IMG/VR virus record: IMGVR_UViG_3300043449_002234
Location: 1 to 36,903 of that record
Direction: 5' to 3' (one strand)
Origin: a virus
DNA length: 36,903 nt
Part shown: positions 1 to 6,888 of the stretch, in pieces
Layout: each line of letters begins with the position of its first letter
Numbering within the stretch: the stretch's first letter is position 1
Program-made: the position numbers and the translations under genes
The notes under the pieces: model-generated
Told to the model about the DNA's origin: nothing
The model's database searches: none
The model's input: only the letters and a program-made list of their open reading frames with translations

Positions 1-560
1 TACTCAATCGAGCTTAAGTAATCGTGGTCGCTCAAGCTAACCTGACCTGCTCTTAGTGGTTTTTCTCTACTAATTTTACGACCCAAATGCTTTGTTGCAT
101 TCCATAAAATTTGTTTGCAATAAGTTAAAAACTTGGTTTCCATAATTAATGGCCGGTCAACAGCAGGAATTAAATTAGCAGGGAGAAATTTTTTACAAAA
201 GTCTTTTAAAATTTGTTCTTGATAATCACCGAATTTTTGTCTGCTAGCACCATGTCTAGTTCTATTTTTCCAAAGGTTTTCTAATTCCTTCAAAATAAAC
301 TTGCTTGTTTTATCTAACTTTGCAGACTGCAACGCTGTTAAGCTGCTGTCAATATACACCTGTCTTTTGTAGTAACTAGCAGCCCTCAACACGGCAACCA
401 TTAGTTCTTGTGAAACATCCTCAAGATCAAACTGGTGATTATTAGCACTGTTTTTCCTGATAAGTTGCCAAGAAGCATAATAACAAAGCTGTCCGAATTT
501 TTTATCTAGCTTGATATACTCATCGTTGCTTACTGGAAAGTTTTTAAAAACTGATAACAT
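1..560 (-). CDS. Sigma-70 region 2-like protein, partial (C-terminus outside window)
   Basis: The reading frame starts at an ATG at 560 and stays open for 186 codons to the left edge, so the C-terminus is missing. An AAGG six bases before the ATG serves as ribosome site, and the start lies 3 bases beyond the polymerase stop, so the two genes are co-transcribed. Residues 45-60 (FDLEDVSQELMVAVLR) resemble sigma-70 region 2.1/2.2, where a D-x-x-Q-E-x core contacts core RNA polymerase. Residues 144-178 (FLTYCKQILWNATKHLG onward, then basic residues and VSLSD) resemble the DNA-melting and -10-reading helix. The segment between them (about 75-140) is a longer, basic insertion. I infer a divergent phage sigma factor or RNA polymerase-binding protein. 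A second sigma-like gene lies at 21947. An alternative is a non-sigma DNA-binding protein. Confidence 0.55.
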   Translation of the reverse strand, partial: MLSVFKNFPVSNDEYIKLDKKFGQLCYYASWQLIRKNSANNHQFDLEDVSQELMVAVLRAASYYKRQVYIDSSLTALQSAKLDKTSKFILKELENLWKNRTRHGASRQKFGDYQEQILKDFCKKFLPANLIPAVDRPLIMETKFLTYCKQILWNATKHLGRKISREKPLRAGQVSLSDHDYLSSIE

Positions 561-563
561 AAT

Positions 564-1868
564 CTACCTTTTTCCTATGGATGTCATTTTCGCTAAGTTT
601 CTCCCTAGTTTTGCTGAAACGTTCAACTTCACTGATAGAAACCGTGAGGGCTTTTCCAGAACGGTCTTAGCCTTTCTGTAAGCCTCTTCCAAATTCCTCT
701 TATCACCAGAAATACAATACCCGTCATGTACCGTAAACATGACCTTAAAAAGTGATTCTGCGACCTCTTGCAGGTTCACAAGGGCTTCGAGGCAAAGAAG
801 GGCAGAAGGTGCCTGTATTGCGAAATTTCGAGCCTTAAACGAGTCGCCAGAAGGGAACCTACGGATCCTTCCAAACCTGTCAGAAACTGCTTGGTTTTCC
901 TCTGCCAATTTTTGAGCATTCTCAACAAATGCAAAACTTTTTGAAAACTTATTTCTCATGTTGTGCAAATAGATTGCTGCTTGGTCCAGACTTATATCAA
1001 GGCTTTTGGCCAAGCCTGAAGCACCTTGACCATAGATGCATGGCAAGAACATTTGTTTGGCAAGTTTTCTTGCTTCTGTGTTTGTTGTGCCTGTGACAGC
1101 TTCAAATATTTTTTCATAAACTAGCTTCGGATGATTAGTAATTATTTCTTTCAATTGGTCATCTTCAGCCAATTCCGCCAGAACACTAACTTCCATATTG
1201 TTGTAATCAAACCAAACAAACATTTCAGATTCCTTAGTTAAATGCAGATCAGCCTTTTCATCATCAGACAAGCTGTGAGGGTTGTAACAACGTTTGTATT
1301 CACAAATGCAAGATAATCTGCCGTTAGTCTGACCTTCTACAACGAAGTTCGGGAAAACCATAAGCCCAAGGTTGTTGTTAATCAGACCATTGCTTTCTAT
1401 TGTTGGCAAAGTCTTAACAATTAATTTTGAAAATACGTTGGAATAAGTCTTGAGTGCTTCTTCATTACCAAGCCATTCTTTGAGGTGTTTGGCCTGAAGT
1501 GCAAGGTTGCCAACAGAGCTTTCTTTGCTGTAGTAGGATTCAAACCATTCTAAATCAAATACGTTAGCTATGTCCAAAAGTTTGTTGTTAAGCCTACGGA
1601 AAAAAGTAAAAAGTATTTTGAAATCATGACCGACAAATACAGTTCGCTTTACCTGATCCACTTTTTCAAGAATATTTGTAAATAGCAAACAATTGCTGGC
1701 GTTCAGTGGAAATGTAACAGAGAGTCCTTTTGAATTTTCAAATTTTATGCGCACCTGTAACTTAGCTAGAGTGGTGGAATCAAAGGATTTTGGATCCCAT
1801 GTAACGAAGATAACTTTTGTTTGCTTGAAGAAATCAAACAACTTAGTTGTTATGTCTTGCAATTGCAT
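564..1868 (-). CDS. polA: Family A DNA polymerase, short form with degenerate exonuclease domain
   Basis: Template-directed DNA synthesis for phage replication. The start at 1868 is chosen over an upstream ATG at 1895 because AAGGAG lies six bases before it and the -10 box overlaps 1895. The 434-residue protein has TNGRLSC (about 181-187), motif A DYNNMEV (D221), motif B R267-x3-K271-x7-Y279 and motif C HDG (381-383). Both metal-binding Asp positions are kept, but the usual Glu after the motif C Asp is Gly. The residue equivalent to E. coli Phe762 is Leu275. The first 200 residues resemble the remains of a 3'-5' exonuclease fold, but the DxE motif is not visible (DPKS near residue 25), so proofreading is probably lost. 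There is no 5' nuclease domain. T4 itself uses a family B enzyme, so this is a different replication module on a T4-like body. Confidence 0.93.
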   Translation of the reverse strand: MQLQDITTKLFDFFKQTKVIFVTWDPKSFDSTTLAKLQVRIKFENSKGLSVTFPLNASNCLLFTNILEKVDQVKRTVFVGHDFKILFTFFRRLNNKLLDIANVFDLEWFESYYSKESSVGNLALQAKHLKEWLGNEEALKTYSNVFSKLIVKTLPTIESNGLINNNLGLMVFPNFVVEGQTNGRLSCICEYKRCYNPHSLSDDEKADLHLTKESEMFVWFDYNNMEVSVLAELAEDDQLKEIITNHPKLVYEKIFEAVTGTTNTEARKLAKQMFLPCIYGQGASGLAKSLDISLDQAAIYLHNMRNKFSKSFAFVENAQKLAEENQAVSDRFGRIRRFPSGDSFKARNFAIQAPSALLCLEALVNLQEVAESLFKVMFTVHDGYCISGDKRNLEEAYRKAKTVLEKPSRFLSVKLNVSAKLGRNLAKMTSIGKR

Positions 1869-1893
1869 GTAATCTCCTTGCATTAATTCTAAC

Positions 1894-1921
1894 ATTCTAC
1901 CACAAATATAACAAATTGCAA
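1894..1921 (-). promoter_or_regulatory. Sigma-70 type promoter for polA
   Basis: On the minus strand TTGCAA (1921-1916) is followed after 16 bases by TAGAAT (1899-1894). Transcription would begin near 1887, giving a roughly 20-base leader that contains AAGGAG before the polymerase ATG. The same TTGC(A/T)A and TAGAAT elements recur before gp47 (6832-6860). A 10-base inverted repeat, TCTTGCAATT at 1855-1864 and AATTGCAAGA at 1914-1923, places one arm on the -35 and the other in the first polymerase codons; it may be an operator or chance. Confidence 0.6.
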
Positions 1922-2406
1922 GAGATATGAGAATTCTTTAATCACCACTACAGACCGAGGGGCGGGTTCTTAAAGAGCCGTTTTAAAAAACAATAGATAA
2001 TTTAAGTGTTATCTACTGTGTTTAAAGGGTCTTTAAGATACTCGAATGACTTACTTAACTGTTTACAACTCTTAACCTTAATTCCTGTCCATACCACCTT
2101 GAGTAATACTCATTCTTGTATGGAACTACCCGCCTAAATTGGATTGGAATAAGGCACACCTTGTTGTTGTTGCCAGTACTAAGGATCTCGTGGGTACCCT
2201 AGGGGTTCATCCTAAGTGATCTGAATAAATAACCGACTAGGTTAAGAATTCTTGATCATTAAGACCCAGCATGGTTTTTCCATTTCCTTATTTCCACAGG
2301 TGTTCAGTTAAAACACAAGTTTTATGAAGGAAACTCGATGTACTTTCAGGCCGTTAATTCGCCTTACTCATGCATGCAATATTTTAGTGCTTCCGCCATT
2401 GTCAAA
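1922..2406. other. Gene-free region with four predicted hairpins, possible structured RNA
   Basis: No convincing coding frame spans this stretch between the polymerase promoter and the next gene; the only ATG frames are under 20 codons. Potential hairpins are: 1965-1979 (GGTTCT, loop TAA, AGAGCC); 1994-2015 (TAGATAA, 8-base loop, TTATCTA, perfect); 2089-2123 (CCATAC/GTATGG enclosing GAGT-AAT-ACTC); and 2182-2213 (AGGAT/ATCCT enclosing ACCC-TAG-GGGT). The palindrome AAGAATTCTT or a near copy occurs twice, near 1930 and 2244. This clustering suggests an untranslated RNA or a control region, but no known RNA family is recognised. A weak T-arm-like segment near 2196-2213 is not part of a tRNA. 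Confidence 0.4.
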
Positions 2407-2414
2407 CATAAATA
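2407..2414 (+). promoter_or_regulatory. Late-promoter-like box CATAAATA
   Basis: CATAAATA differs by one base from the T4 late promoter TATAAATA read by gp55. It lies 20 bases before the ATG at 2435 and downstream of an earlier in-frame ATG at 2324, which supports 2435 as the true start. No -35 element is needed for this promoter class. Confidence 0.45.
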
Positions 2415-2434
2415 AAGGGACTAGGATTAAACTT

Positions 2435-3124
2435 ATGAATTACGATCCAGAACTAAGCATGAAATTTAATTTTGAAGGCCCAGAAGATACGGCATACAGA
2501 ATATGTTGCGTCTGGATTAAACACTCAAGAACGCTGTTCCCCACATACATGCATTCAAAAATACCGCAATTAAAAAATTTACGCAAAAGTGTTCTCTTCA
2601 GAACAATTCTCAAGTTAATTAAAGAAAGACAATTCAAAACAATAGAGGAATACGAATATTTCATCAAAGCACAATTAACACTTTTCAAAAAGATACAACA
2701 ACAAGGGTTACCAGTTTTAGTGGAGCCTGTTATTTTAACAGGAGAGCCAGCAGAAAGACGTTGGTTCTATTGGAAGAAATTAGTAGCAGAAGCCAATAAG
2801 TTAACAAAACAAACTTATTCCATGCAAGATTCAGACATGGAATATGATTTGATAGTGAGTTTAAGGGAAATACAGAACATTTGCGGTGCTAATTTAACAT
2901 TTGAAACATTCAATTCTAAAAGCAGCAAGGTTAGAACTGCTGCTATTTTAAAAAAAATAAAGCCAATTTACTTTTACTTGTCGGAATGGGTTAAAAAATT
3001 GCCAGAAGAAATTAAAAAAGATCTGTATGAAAGAACGGATGCGGTAAGTTTTGATAAATTTAACGTGGATAATGCTAAAAAGATTTATCAAGATTTATTT
3101 GCATTTGAGACTAATATGTCATGA
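2435..3124 (+). CDS. Hypothetical phage protein, 229 residues
   Basis: I do not recognise this family. Start 2435 is preferred to the in-frame ATG at 2324: a CATAAATA box lies between them, and TAGGA precedes 2435 by eight bases, while 2324 has no ribosome site. The protein is basic and Lys-rich, mostly predicted helical, without membrane segments, signal peptide or obvious catalytic motif. It has Trp/Tyr-rich patches (RRWFYWKK near residue 110) and ends in FAFETNMS. Its last 14 bases overlap the end of the convergent minus-strand gene at 3111. The late-like promoter suggests a late or virion-assembly role, but this is inference. Confidence 0.6.
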   Translation: MNYDPELSMKFNFEGPEDTAYRICCVWIKHSRTLFPTYMHSKIPQLKNLRKSVLFRTILKLIKERQFKTIEEYEYFIKAQLTLFKKIQQQGLPVLVEPVILTGEPAERRWFYWKKLVAEANKLTKQTYSMQDSDMEYDLIVSLREIQNICGANLTFETFNSKSSKVRTAAILKKIKPIYFYLSEWVKKLPEEIKKDLYERTDAVSFDKFNVDNAKKIYQDLFAFETNMS

Positions 3125-3926
3125 ATGCTTCCATAACACAGCTCATGATTTGTTTTTCTGGCTGGTTTGGAGAGAAATATTCATCCCATTCGCTAGGTGC
3201 TGGCTGCCACTCTCTTTGTTTAACAGGCGATACAACATCATATCCCCAGCATCGTAAGAGTCCTACTTCTGGAAGATATTGCCAGTTAATAAGGAATTCT
3301 TCAGCTTTCTGTGAATTAGGAACGCCATTTCCATAACCTTTGAATGTAAAACTAATGATATAGTTGTTATCATCTAGCTTTACAGTACCTTGATAAACCA
3401 TAATAGCTGGGTGTTTTAGTTTGACTGCCTTGCTGAAGTTGTAAACTAATTTTGCAAATTTATTCTGATAATTCTTGTTTGGAGCCGGATAAGGCTCAGA
3501 CATGATTTGTTTTAGTTTATCGTAAACTTTTACTGCAAGAATTTCCTCACCGGGATCATTTGGTCCTCTGTGGTTGTAATCATTTGTTAGTGGTATTACA
3601 AGTCTGCACAAAGGAATTAGATTGCCTACTGCATCTGGAACATATCTACGTATAACAAACTTATAAGATCCGTATGGAGAGCTGGTAACTGTAATCTTTC
3701 CTAGTCCATGTCCGTATGACAATTGAGTCTTCCATATATCATTTGCTTCTTTGCCATCCAATCTTCCAGTATCAGCCAAAGCATTAAGGCATTTTTCAAC
3801 ATTAAATGTTTCAATTGGTTCAAGCTCGTAGAATGGAGTTTGAATAGCCGTGACATTTGGCCTAAATCCATACTTAACTTCTGGACTTTTTCCAAGCCAT
3901 TCTTTAAAAAGCATTTTATAGTTCAT
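3111..3926 (-). CDS. Probable virion protein, 271 residues, N-terminal targeting-like segment
   Basis: No family is recognised. The protein begins MNYKMLFKEWLGKSPE, a short aromatic/hydrophobic helix resembling the capsid-targeting peptides discussed for the genes at 3959, 6430 and 6462, although here a Lys sits where Glu is usual. The rest is beta-rich with many Pro, Tyr and Trp (for example WQPAPSEWDEYF near residue 245). There is no membrane segment. AGG precedes the start weakly, and a CATAAATA late-like box lies 28 bases upstream on the same strand (3961-3954), overlapping the start codon of the divergent gene at 3959. The 3' end overlaps the convergent gene at 2435-3124 by 14 bases. Confidence 0.65.
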   Translation of the reverse strand: MNYKMLFKEWLGKSPEVKYGFRPNVTAIQTPFYELEPIETFNVEKCLNALADTGRLDGKEANDIWKTQLSYGHGLGKITVTSSPYGSYKFVIRRYVPDAVGNLIPLCRLVIPLTNDYNHRGPNDPGEEILAVKVYDKLKQIMSEPYPAPNKNYQNKFAKLVYNFSKAVKLKHPAIMVYQGTVKLDDNNYIISFTFKGYGNGVPNSQKAEEFLINWQYLPEVGLLRCWGYDVVSPVKQREWQPAPSEWDEYFSPNQPEKQIMSCVMEAFMTY

Positions 3927-3961
3927 TAAAAATACCTAGCATCATTGTAAATATATTTATG
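3927..3961. promoter_or_regulatory. Divergent 32-base promoter gap
   Basis: Only 32 bases separate two divergent start codons (3926 minus, 3959 plus). On the minus strand CATAAATA occupies 3961-3954, overlapping the plus-strand ATG. On the plus strand GTAAATAT (3947-3954) is the only late-like candidate and there is no Shine-Dalgarno sequence for 3959. Confidence 0.4.
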
Positions 3962-4291
3962 GCAGTTAAACTAGAATTTTCGAGCTGGCTTCAAGAAGCC
4001 ATACAGAATCAAGAAAATAATTATCTTGATATTCTTCGTAGTGCATTTGATTTAGGCGGAATAGGCAACCGTGGCGAACTGAGAAAGCAGCCTTTAAGGA
4101 ATCTTGAAACCCAAGAAGTTCCGGGTCCTAAAGGCACTTCCATGCAAATGGGAGTCAAAAACACCATTAAAAATCTACAGTTTTACAAGGAATTGCCAGA
4201 AAACGATCCAAGAAGGAAGCAATTGGACTCTGTAGATGAAATTGATGGCACAATTGGAGATATTGTGGACATAATGACTGGCAATCCTTAA
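3959..4291 (+). CDS. Small virion-type protein with capsid-targeting-like N-terminus, 110 residues
   Basis: No family is recognised. The first 13 residues, MAVKLEFSSWLQE, are followed by Ala. They match the layout of T4 internal-protein targeting peptides (short aromatic helix ending in Glu), and LQE followed by A fits the known preference of the T4 gp21 protease (L or I, any, E, then A or G). The rest is polar and probably partly disordered (GNRGELRKQPLRN, PGPKG) with an acidic C-terminus. The start has no ribosome site and directly follows an AT-rich gap. The stop TAA shares the palindrome TTAA with the stop of the convergent helicase gene, a 4-base overlap. Confidence 0.65.
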   Translation: MAVKLEFSSWLQEAIQNQENNYLDILRSAFDLGGIGNRGELRKQPLRNLETQEVPGPKGTSMQMGVKNTIKNLQFYKELPENDPRRKQLDSVDEIDGTIGDIVDIMTGNP

Positions 4292-5700
4292 TCCAATATT
4301 TCAATTGAATGCCCTTGTTTCTGCAAAATCTTTACTCTTTTCATACTGTGTTTGTGCAAATAAGGATTGGTTTCAAATATGAAATCAATATAAAGCAACT
4401 CTTCTTTGTCCTTTGCAGTTCTTAAGCCTCTACCCATTCTTTGGATAATTTGATGATCGGCTTGGCCGCCAGCGGCATTAATTAACGTGTGAACAAATAC
4501 GTTAATTCCGGTATTAAATATACCTTGAGTAGCAATTGCAATACAATTTTCTGATTTTTGTAGTTGCTCAATTACTTGTTTGCGAGTTTCATCATTGTCT
4601 TTGCCTTGAACCCAGAGAGCATTTGGAATCAAGCTTTGTAGTGTATCGCCATGTGCCAGACGATCAACAAGAATCAATGTTCTGCCAGATTGGGCAGTGG
4701 CTAATTCAACAACTTTTTCATGCAAGGTGTTGTTTTCAACAATACCAAGGTTTACGGCATCTTGATACAATTCATATTCAAGGTCAGGACTGTTAATTTT
4801 GTGGAATATGCAACGGCTTTTTGAGAGTCTTCCTCTGTTTTGCAATTCCTGTGTTGTAACAATTCCAGTCTCAGTTGATTTAATTTTAAAAGGAGGGCCA
4901 AAAAACCCTTTAACATAGAACTTTTGAATTTTGTCGCTATCACCAAATTTAAATGGTGTAGCACTAACTGCTATTCTAACACTGCATTTCTTTAACATGC
5001 GGTAAACGGCTTTGGGTGCGGTACTCATCATGTCGTGAATTTCATCAACTAGAAGAACCTCAACCTCTGGCAAAAGGTCAGCGGCTTTGGATATAGATTG
5101 CACAGTACTGACTGTGATGTCATTTGGTTCGTCAACTCCACCCCAAATCCTTCCAACGTTATGCAATCCCCATTTAGTGTATTCTTCGTAGTTTTGAATG
5201 GCTAGGGTTTTACGATTTTGTAAAACCAAAGTTTTTGTACCTGCAGGCAAGCATTTCAAAATTGAAAGCATTGTTAGACTTTTCCCGGCCGAAGTAGGCG
5301 CAAATATAACCCCTCTCTTATTTTTTATAGCAGAATTAACTAAATCAACTTGGTAGTCTTCAAGAGTAATTACAGGCGATCCAGCCGGTGTGCAAGAATG
5401 CAAGAACGTGGAATTTATTTCATTTACCGCAAAGTCAACCTTGGTTCTTTGATCTAAAATTTGAACTTCTTCTTTATGTGCTTTGCAAGCCATAAGTATT
5501 TCTGGCAAAAGGCCAGTTAGAAATTTGCCATTATTTTTGTTAAAGAAGTTTGTGAAACCATCCCAAATACGCTGACGATAAGCACGATTGTGAAAATAAT
5601 TGCGGTCACGAAAACGCAAATTCTCGTAAAGAAACTTTGCCAAAGTTTCGTTAGTGGTTGTAATTTGGCTAATGTCGTTTTTTAAAATTATTTTTGCCAT
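4288..5700 (-). CDS. uvsW: UvsW-like superfamily 2 DNA/RNA helicase
   Basis: ATP-driven branch migration and unwinding of D-loops, R-loops and stalled forks, by analogy with T4 UvsW. The start at 5700 (MAKIIL) has GAGGA seven bases upstream; an in-frame ATG at 5754 is less likely. The 470-residue protein has an N-terminal DNA-binding region (about 1-110), Q/motif I APTSAGKS (134-141), motif II DEIH (219-222), motif III SAT (246-248), motif V near ATQGIFNTGINV, and motif VI QRMGRGLR (420-427). Length and motif order match UvsW-class helicases. A TAGAAT -10-like element lies upstream near 5730 without a clear -35. Its partners in the window are gp46/gp47 and the Hjc-like nuclease, consistent with recombination-dependent replication. 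Confidence 0.9.
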   Translation of the reverse strand: MAKIILKNDISQITTTNETLAKFLYENLRFRDRNYFHNRAYRQRIWDGFTNFFNKNNGKFLTGLLPEILMACKAHKEEVQILDQRTKVDFAVNEINSTFLHSCTPAGSPVITLEDYQVDLVNSAIKNKRGVIFAPTSAGKSLTMLSILKCLPAGTKTLVLQNRKTLAIQNYEEYTKWGLHNVGRIWGGVDEPNDITVSTVQSISKAADLLPEVEVLLVDEIHDMMSTAPKAVYRMLKKCSVRIAVSATPFKFGDSDKIQKFYVKGFFGPPFKIKSTETGIVTTQELQNRGRLSKSRCIFHKINSPDLEYELYQDAVNLGIVENNTLHEKVVELATAQSGRTLILVDRLAHGDTLQSLIPNALWVQGKDNDETRKQVIEQLQKSENCIAIATQGIFNTGINVFVHTLINAAGGQADHQIIQRMGRGLRTAKDKEELLYIDFIFETNPYLHKHSMKRVKILQKQGHSIEILD

Positions 5701-5771
5701 TGTTGTTCCTCTGTCTATAATTAATTCTAGGCTTTTTGCTAAAAAATCTTCCACACAAATGTATTAATTAT

Positions 5772-5799
5772 TTGACCCATGAGTCATTTATACTATATG
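5772..5799 (+). promoter_or_regulatory. Possible sigma-70 promoter with dyad
   Basis: TTGACC (5772-5777) is followed after 16 bases by TATATG (5794-5799), a weak -10. The dyad AGTCA (5782-5786 region) and TGACT (5800-5804) flanks the -10 and could be an operator. A strong ribosome site follows at 5810-5814. Confidence 0.35.
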
Positions 5800-5819
5800 T
5801 GACTTTTACGGAGGTCAAG

Positions 5820-6008
5820 ATGCACAGCTTTGAAGATATGTCGATTTATCGGGATCTTATTGATAAGATTGAAAAGAGATTTACGGGCATGACTAAGAAG
5901 CAGGAGGATCTTGCCGAAAGAATTGATGACAAAATAAGAGAAACGCAAGAGCTTACATTTTTTCATTCGGAATGTCAATCTTTACCACGTTCCATCACTT
6001 GCAAATAG
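5820..6008 (+). CDS. Small coiled-coil protein, 62 residues
   Basis: The start at 5820 is fixed by GGAGG at 5810-5814, five bases upstream, one of the best ribosome sites in the window; an in-frame ATG at 5736 lies ahead of the promoter candidate. The product is highly charged and helical (IDKIEKRF, LAERIDDKIRETQ), suggesting a short coiled coil, with a Cys-containing tail (SECQSLPRSITCK). No family is recognised. It is not of the virion targeting-peptide type and has a host-like promoter, so an early regulatory or inhibitory protein is possible. The last 34 bases overlap the end of the convergent gene 5975-6430. Confidence 0.55.
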   Translation: MHSFEDMSIYRDLIDKIEKRFTGMTKKQEDLAERIDDKIRETQELTFFHSECQSLPRSITCK

Positions 6009-6430
6009 AAAATGTAGCTATTTTTATTACCCGGTAGAAAACTTCTAGGACTTTGACGATAGGCAGCCATAATTTTGGTGTCTTGATTTTCGTAATTTAA
6101 AAAGTCTTTTAATTTAGTCAAAACGCTGGCAATAAATTCCTTGGAGCCAGTAATACGCACTGTATCTTCCTGAATTGTTGAACCTTCGTGATCATAAGGA
6201 ATTGGTTTTATAGCGATAGGTGCGCCGGGAGAAAGAGTTCTCCAAAAGCTTAAAATCTGTTCTTTGCTAGCCTTCCAAGGCTTGATTTTATACTTTTCAA
6301 GATATTGTTTGGTTGTCATTTTTTGCTGAGGAGCGGCCATAGCCTCTTCAGGAGAAGGGCTTGCGGCCAATGTAGGATCATCTGCAGCAGATGGAGAAAC
6401 TTCCTCCAGCCATGTTCTGAACGTTTTCAT
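5975..6430 (-). CDS. Small internal-type virion protein with T4-like capsid-targeting peptide, 151 residues
   Basis: The N-terminus MKTFRTWLEE closely resembles the capsid-targeting peptide of T4 internal proteins (MKTYQEFIAE), which is cut after the Glu by gp21. It is followed by a Pro/Ala/Ser-rich linker (about 11-38) and a compact basic domain (about 39-151) with KYKIKPWKASKEQI and a FIASVLTKLKDFL helix. No enzyme motif is visible. There is no Shine-Dalgarno sequence; a GATAAATA box lies six bases before the ATG, so the mRNA may be leaderless. I infer that the protein is packaged in the head and possibly delivered to the host. Confidence 0.65.
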   Translation of the reverse strand: MKTFRTWLEEVSPSAADDPTLAASPSPEEAMAAPQQKMTTKQYLEKYKIKPWKASKEQILSFWRTLSPGAPIAIKPIPYDHEGSTIQEDTVRITGSKEFIASVLTKLKDFLNYENQDTKIMAAYRQSPRSFLPGNKNSYIFYLQVMERGKD

Positions 6431-6436
6431 ATAAAA

Positions 6437-6459
6437 TATTTATCAATTAGATATAAATA
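6437..6459. promoter_or_regulatory. Back-to-back late promoters in a 31-base divergent gap
   Basis: The plus strand carries a perfect T4 late box TATAAATA (6452-6459), two bases before the ATG at 6462. The minus strand carries GATAAATA (6444-6437), six bases before the ATG at 6430. Neither gene has a ribosome site. This is the clearest example of the compact bidirectional layout seen repeatedly in the window. Confidence 0.65.
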
Positions 6460-6461
6460 AT

Positions 6462-6830
6462 ATGATGATTACATTTAAGAATTTTGTAAGAAGCCTAATT
6501 ACAGAGGCTGACGCAGCACCAGCAGGGGGAGCAGCAGGAGCAGCACCAGCACCTCCAACAGGAGGAGATGCAGGTGGAATGGGAGGCGCACCACCATTGC
6601 CAGCAGGTGGAATTGGTGGGGATGCAGGAGGATTAGGTGCAGCGCCACTGGGAGGAGGAATGGCAGGAGGAGCGCCACCACTTGGAGGCGGAGCACCAGA
6701 TATGGGCGGGCTAGGAGGTGGCATGGGAGGTCCCGCACAACAACCAACCAACATCGATCTTAAAAACACAGATGTTTGGTACAGGATGGATAAATTCTTC
6801 GATCAACAGAAAAAAGAAAAAGCAAAATAA
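6462..6830 (+). CDS. Gly/Ala/Pro-rich small virion-type protein with targeting-like N-terminus
   Basis: A 122-residue protein in three parts. Residues 1-15 (MMITFKNFVRSLITE, then Ala) form a targeting-like helix whose ITE-A fits the gp21 cleavage preference. Residues 16-93 are a low-complexity Gly/Ala/Pro/Met tract with GGMGG and GGGAP elements. The C-terminal 29 residues are polar and charged (DVWYRMDKFFDQQKKEKAK). A second ATG at 6465 may be used. A perfect TATAAATA sits two bases upstream. The Gly/Met-rich tract resembles that of the larger protein at 28666-29421, and both carry targeting-like starts, suggesting related flexible head-internal or scaffold proteins. Confidence 0.6.
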   Translation: MMITFKNFVRSLITEADAAPAGGAAGAAPAPPTGGDAGGMGGAPPLPAGGIGGDAGGLGAAPLGGGMAGGAPPLGGGAPDMGGLGGGMGGPAQQPTNIDLKNTDVWYRMDKFFDQQKKEKAK

Positions 6831-6831
6831 C

Positions 6832-6860
6832 TTGCTAAATTAACAGAAAAAAAGTAGAAT
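6832..6860 (+). promoter_or_regulatory. Sigma-70 type promoter for a leaderless gp47 mRNA
   Basis: TTGCTA (6832-6837), a 17-base spacer and TAGAAT (6855-6860) form a good promoter. The gp47 ATG at 6867 begins seven bases after the -10, at the expected transcription start, so the message should be leaderless. No strong ribosome site is present. Confidence 0.6.
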
Positions 6861-6888
6861 TAGGTTATGCCAAAATTCCTACTTTTTT
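6848..6888 (+). terminator. Terminator-like hairpin spanning the gp47 start codon
   Basis: AAAAAAGTAGAATT (6848-6861) can pair with AATTCCTACTTTTTT (6874-6888) with one bulged C, giving 14 pairs around a 12-base loop that contains the ATG at 6867. The A-tract and T-tract flanks resemble an intrinsic terminator for the upstream Gly-rich gene, but the core is GC-poor, so its strength is uncertain. Confidence 0.4.

Noticed and set aside
2182-2213. tRNA T-arm-like segment
   Set aside because: A GGTTCAT loop with a short stem is present, but no acceptor stem, anticodon arm or D-arm fits around it.
2324-2434. N-terminal extension of the 2435 gene to the ATG at 2324
   Set aside because: No ribosome site at 2324, and a CATAAATA late-like box lies between the two starts.
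5700-5754. N-terminal extension of the UvsW-like helicase to the ATG at 5754
   Set aside because: The ATG at 5700 has a good ribosome site and the extension would run over the putative promoter region.
6443-6769. Pro-rich minus-strand frame
   Set aside because: It is the antisense of the Gly/Ala-rich gene 6462-6830; low complexity keeps the opposite frame open.
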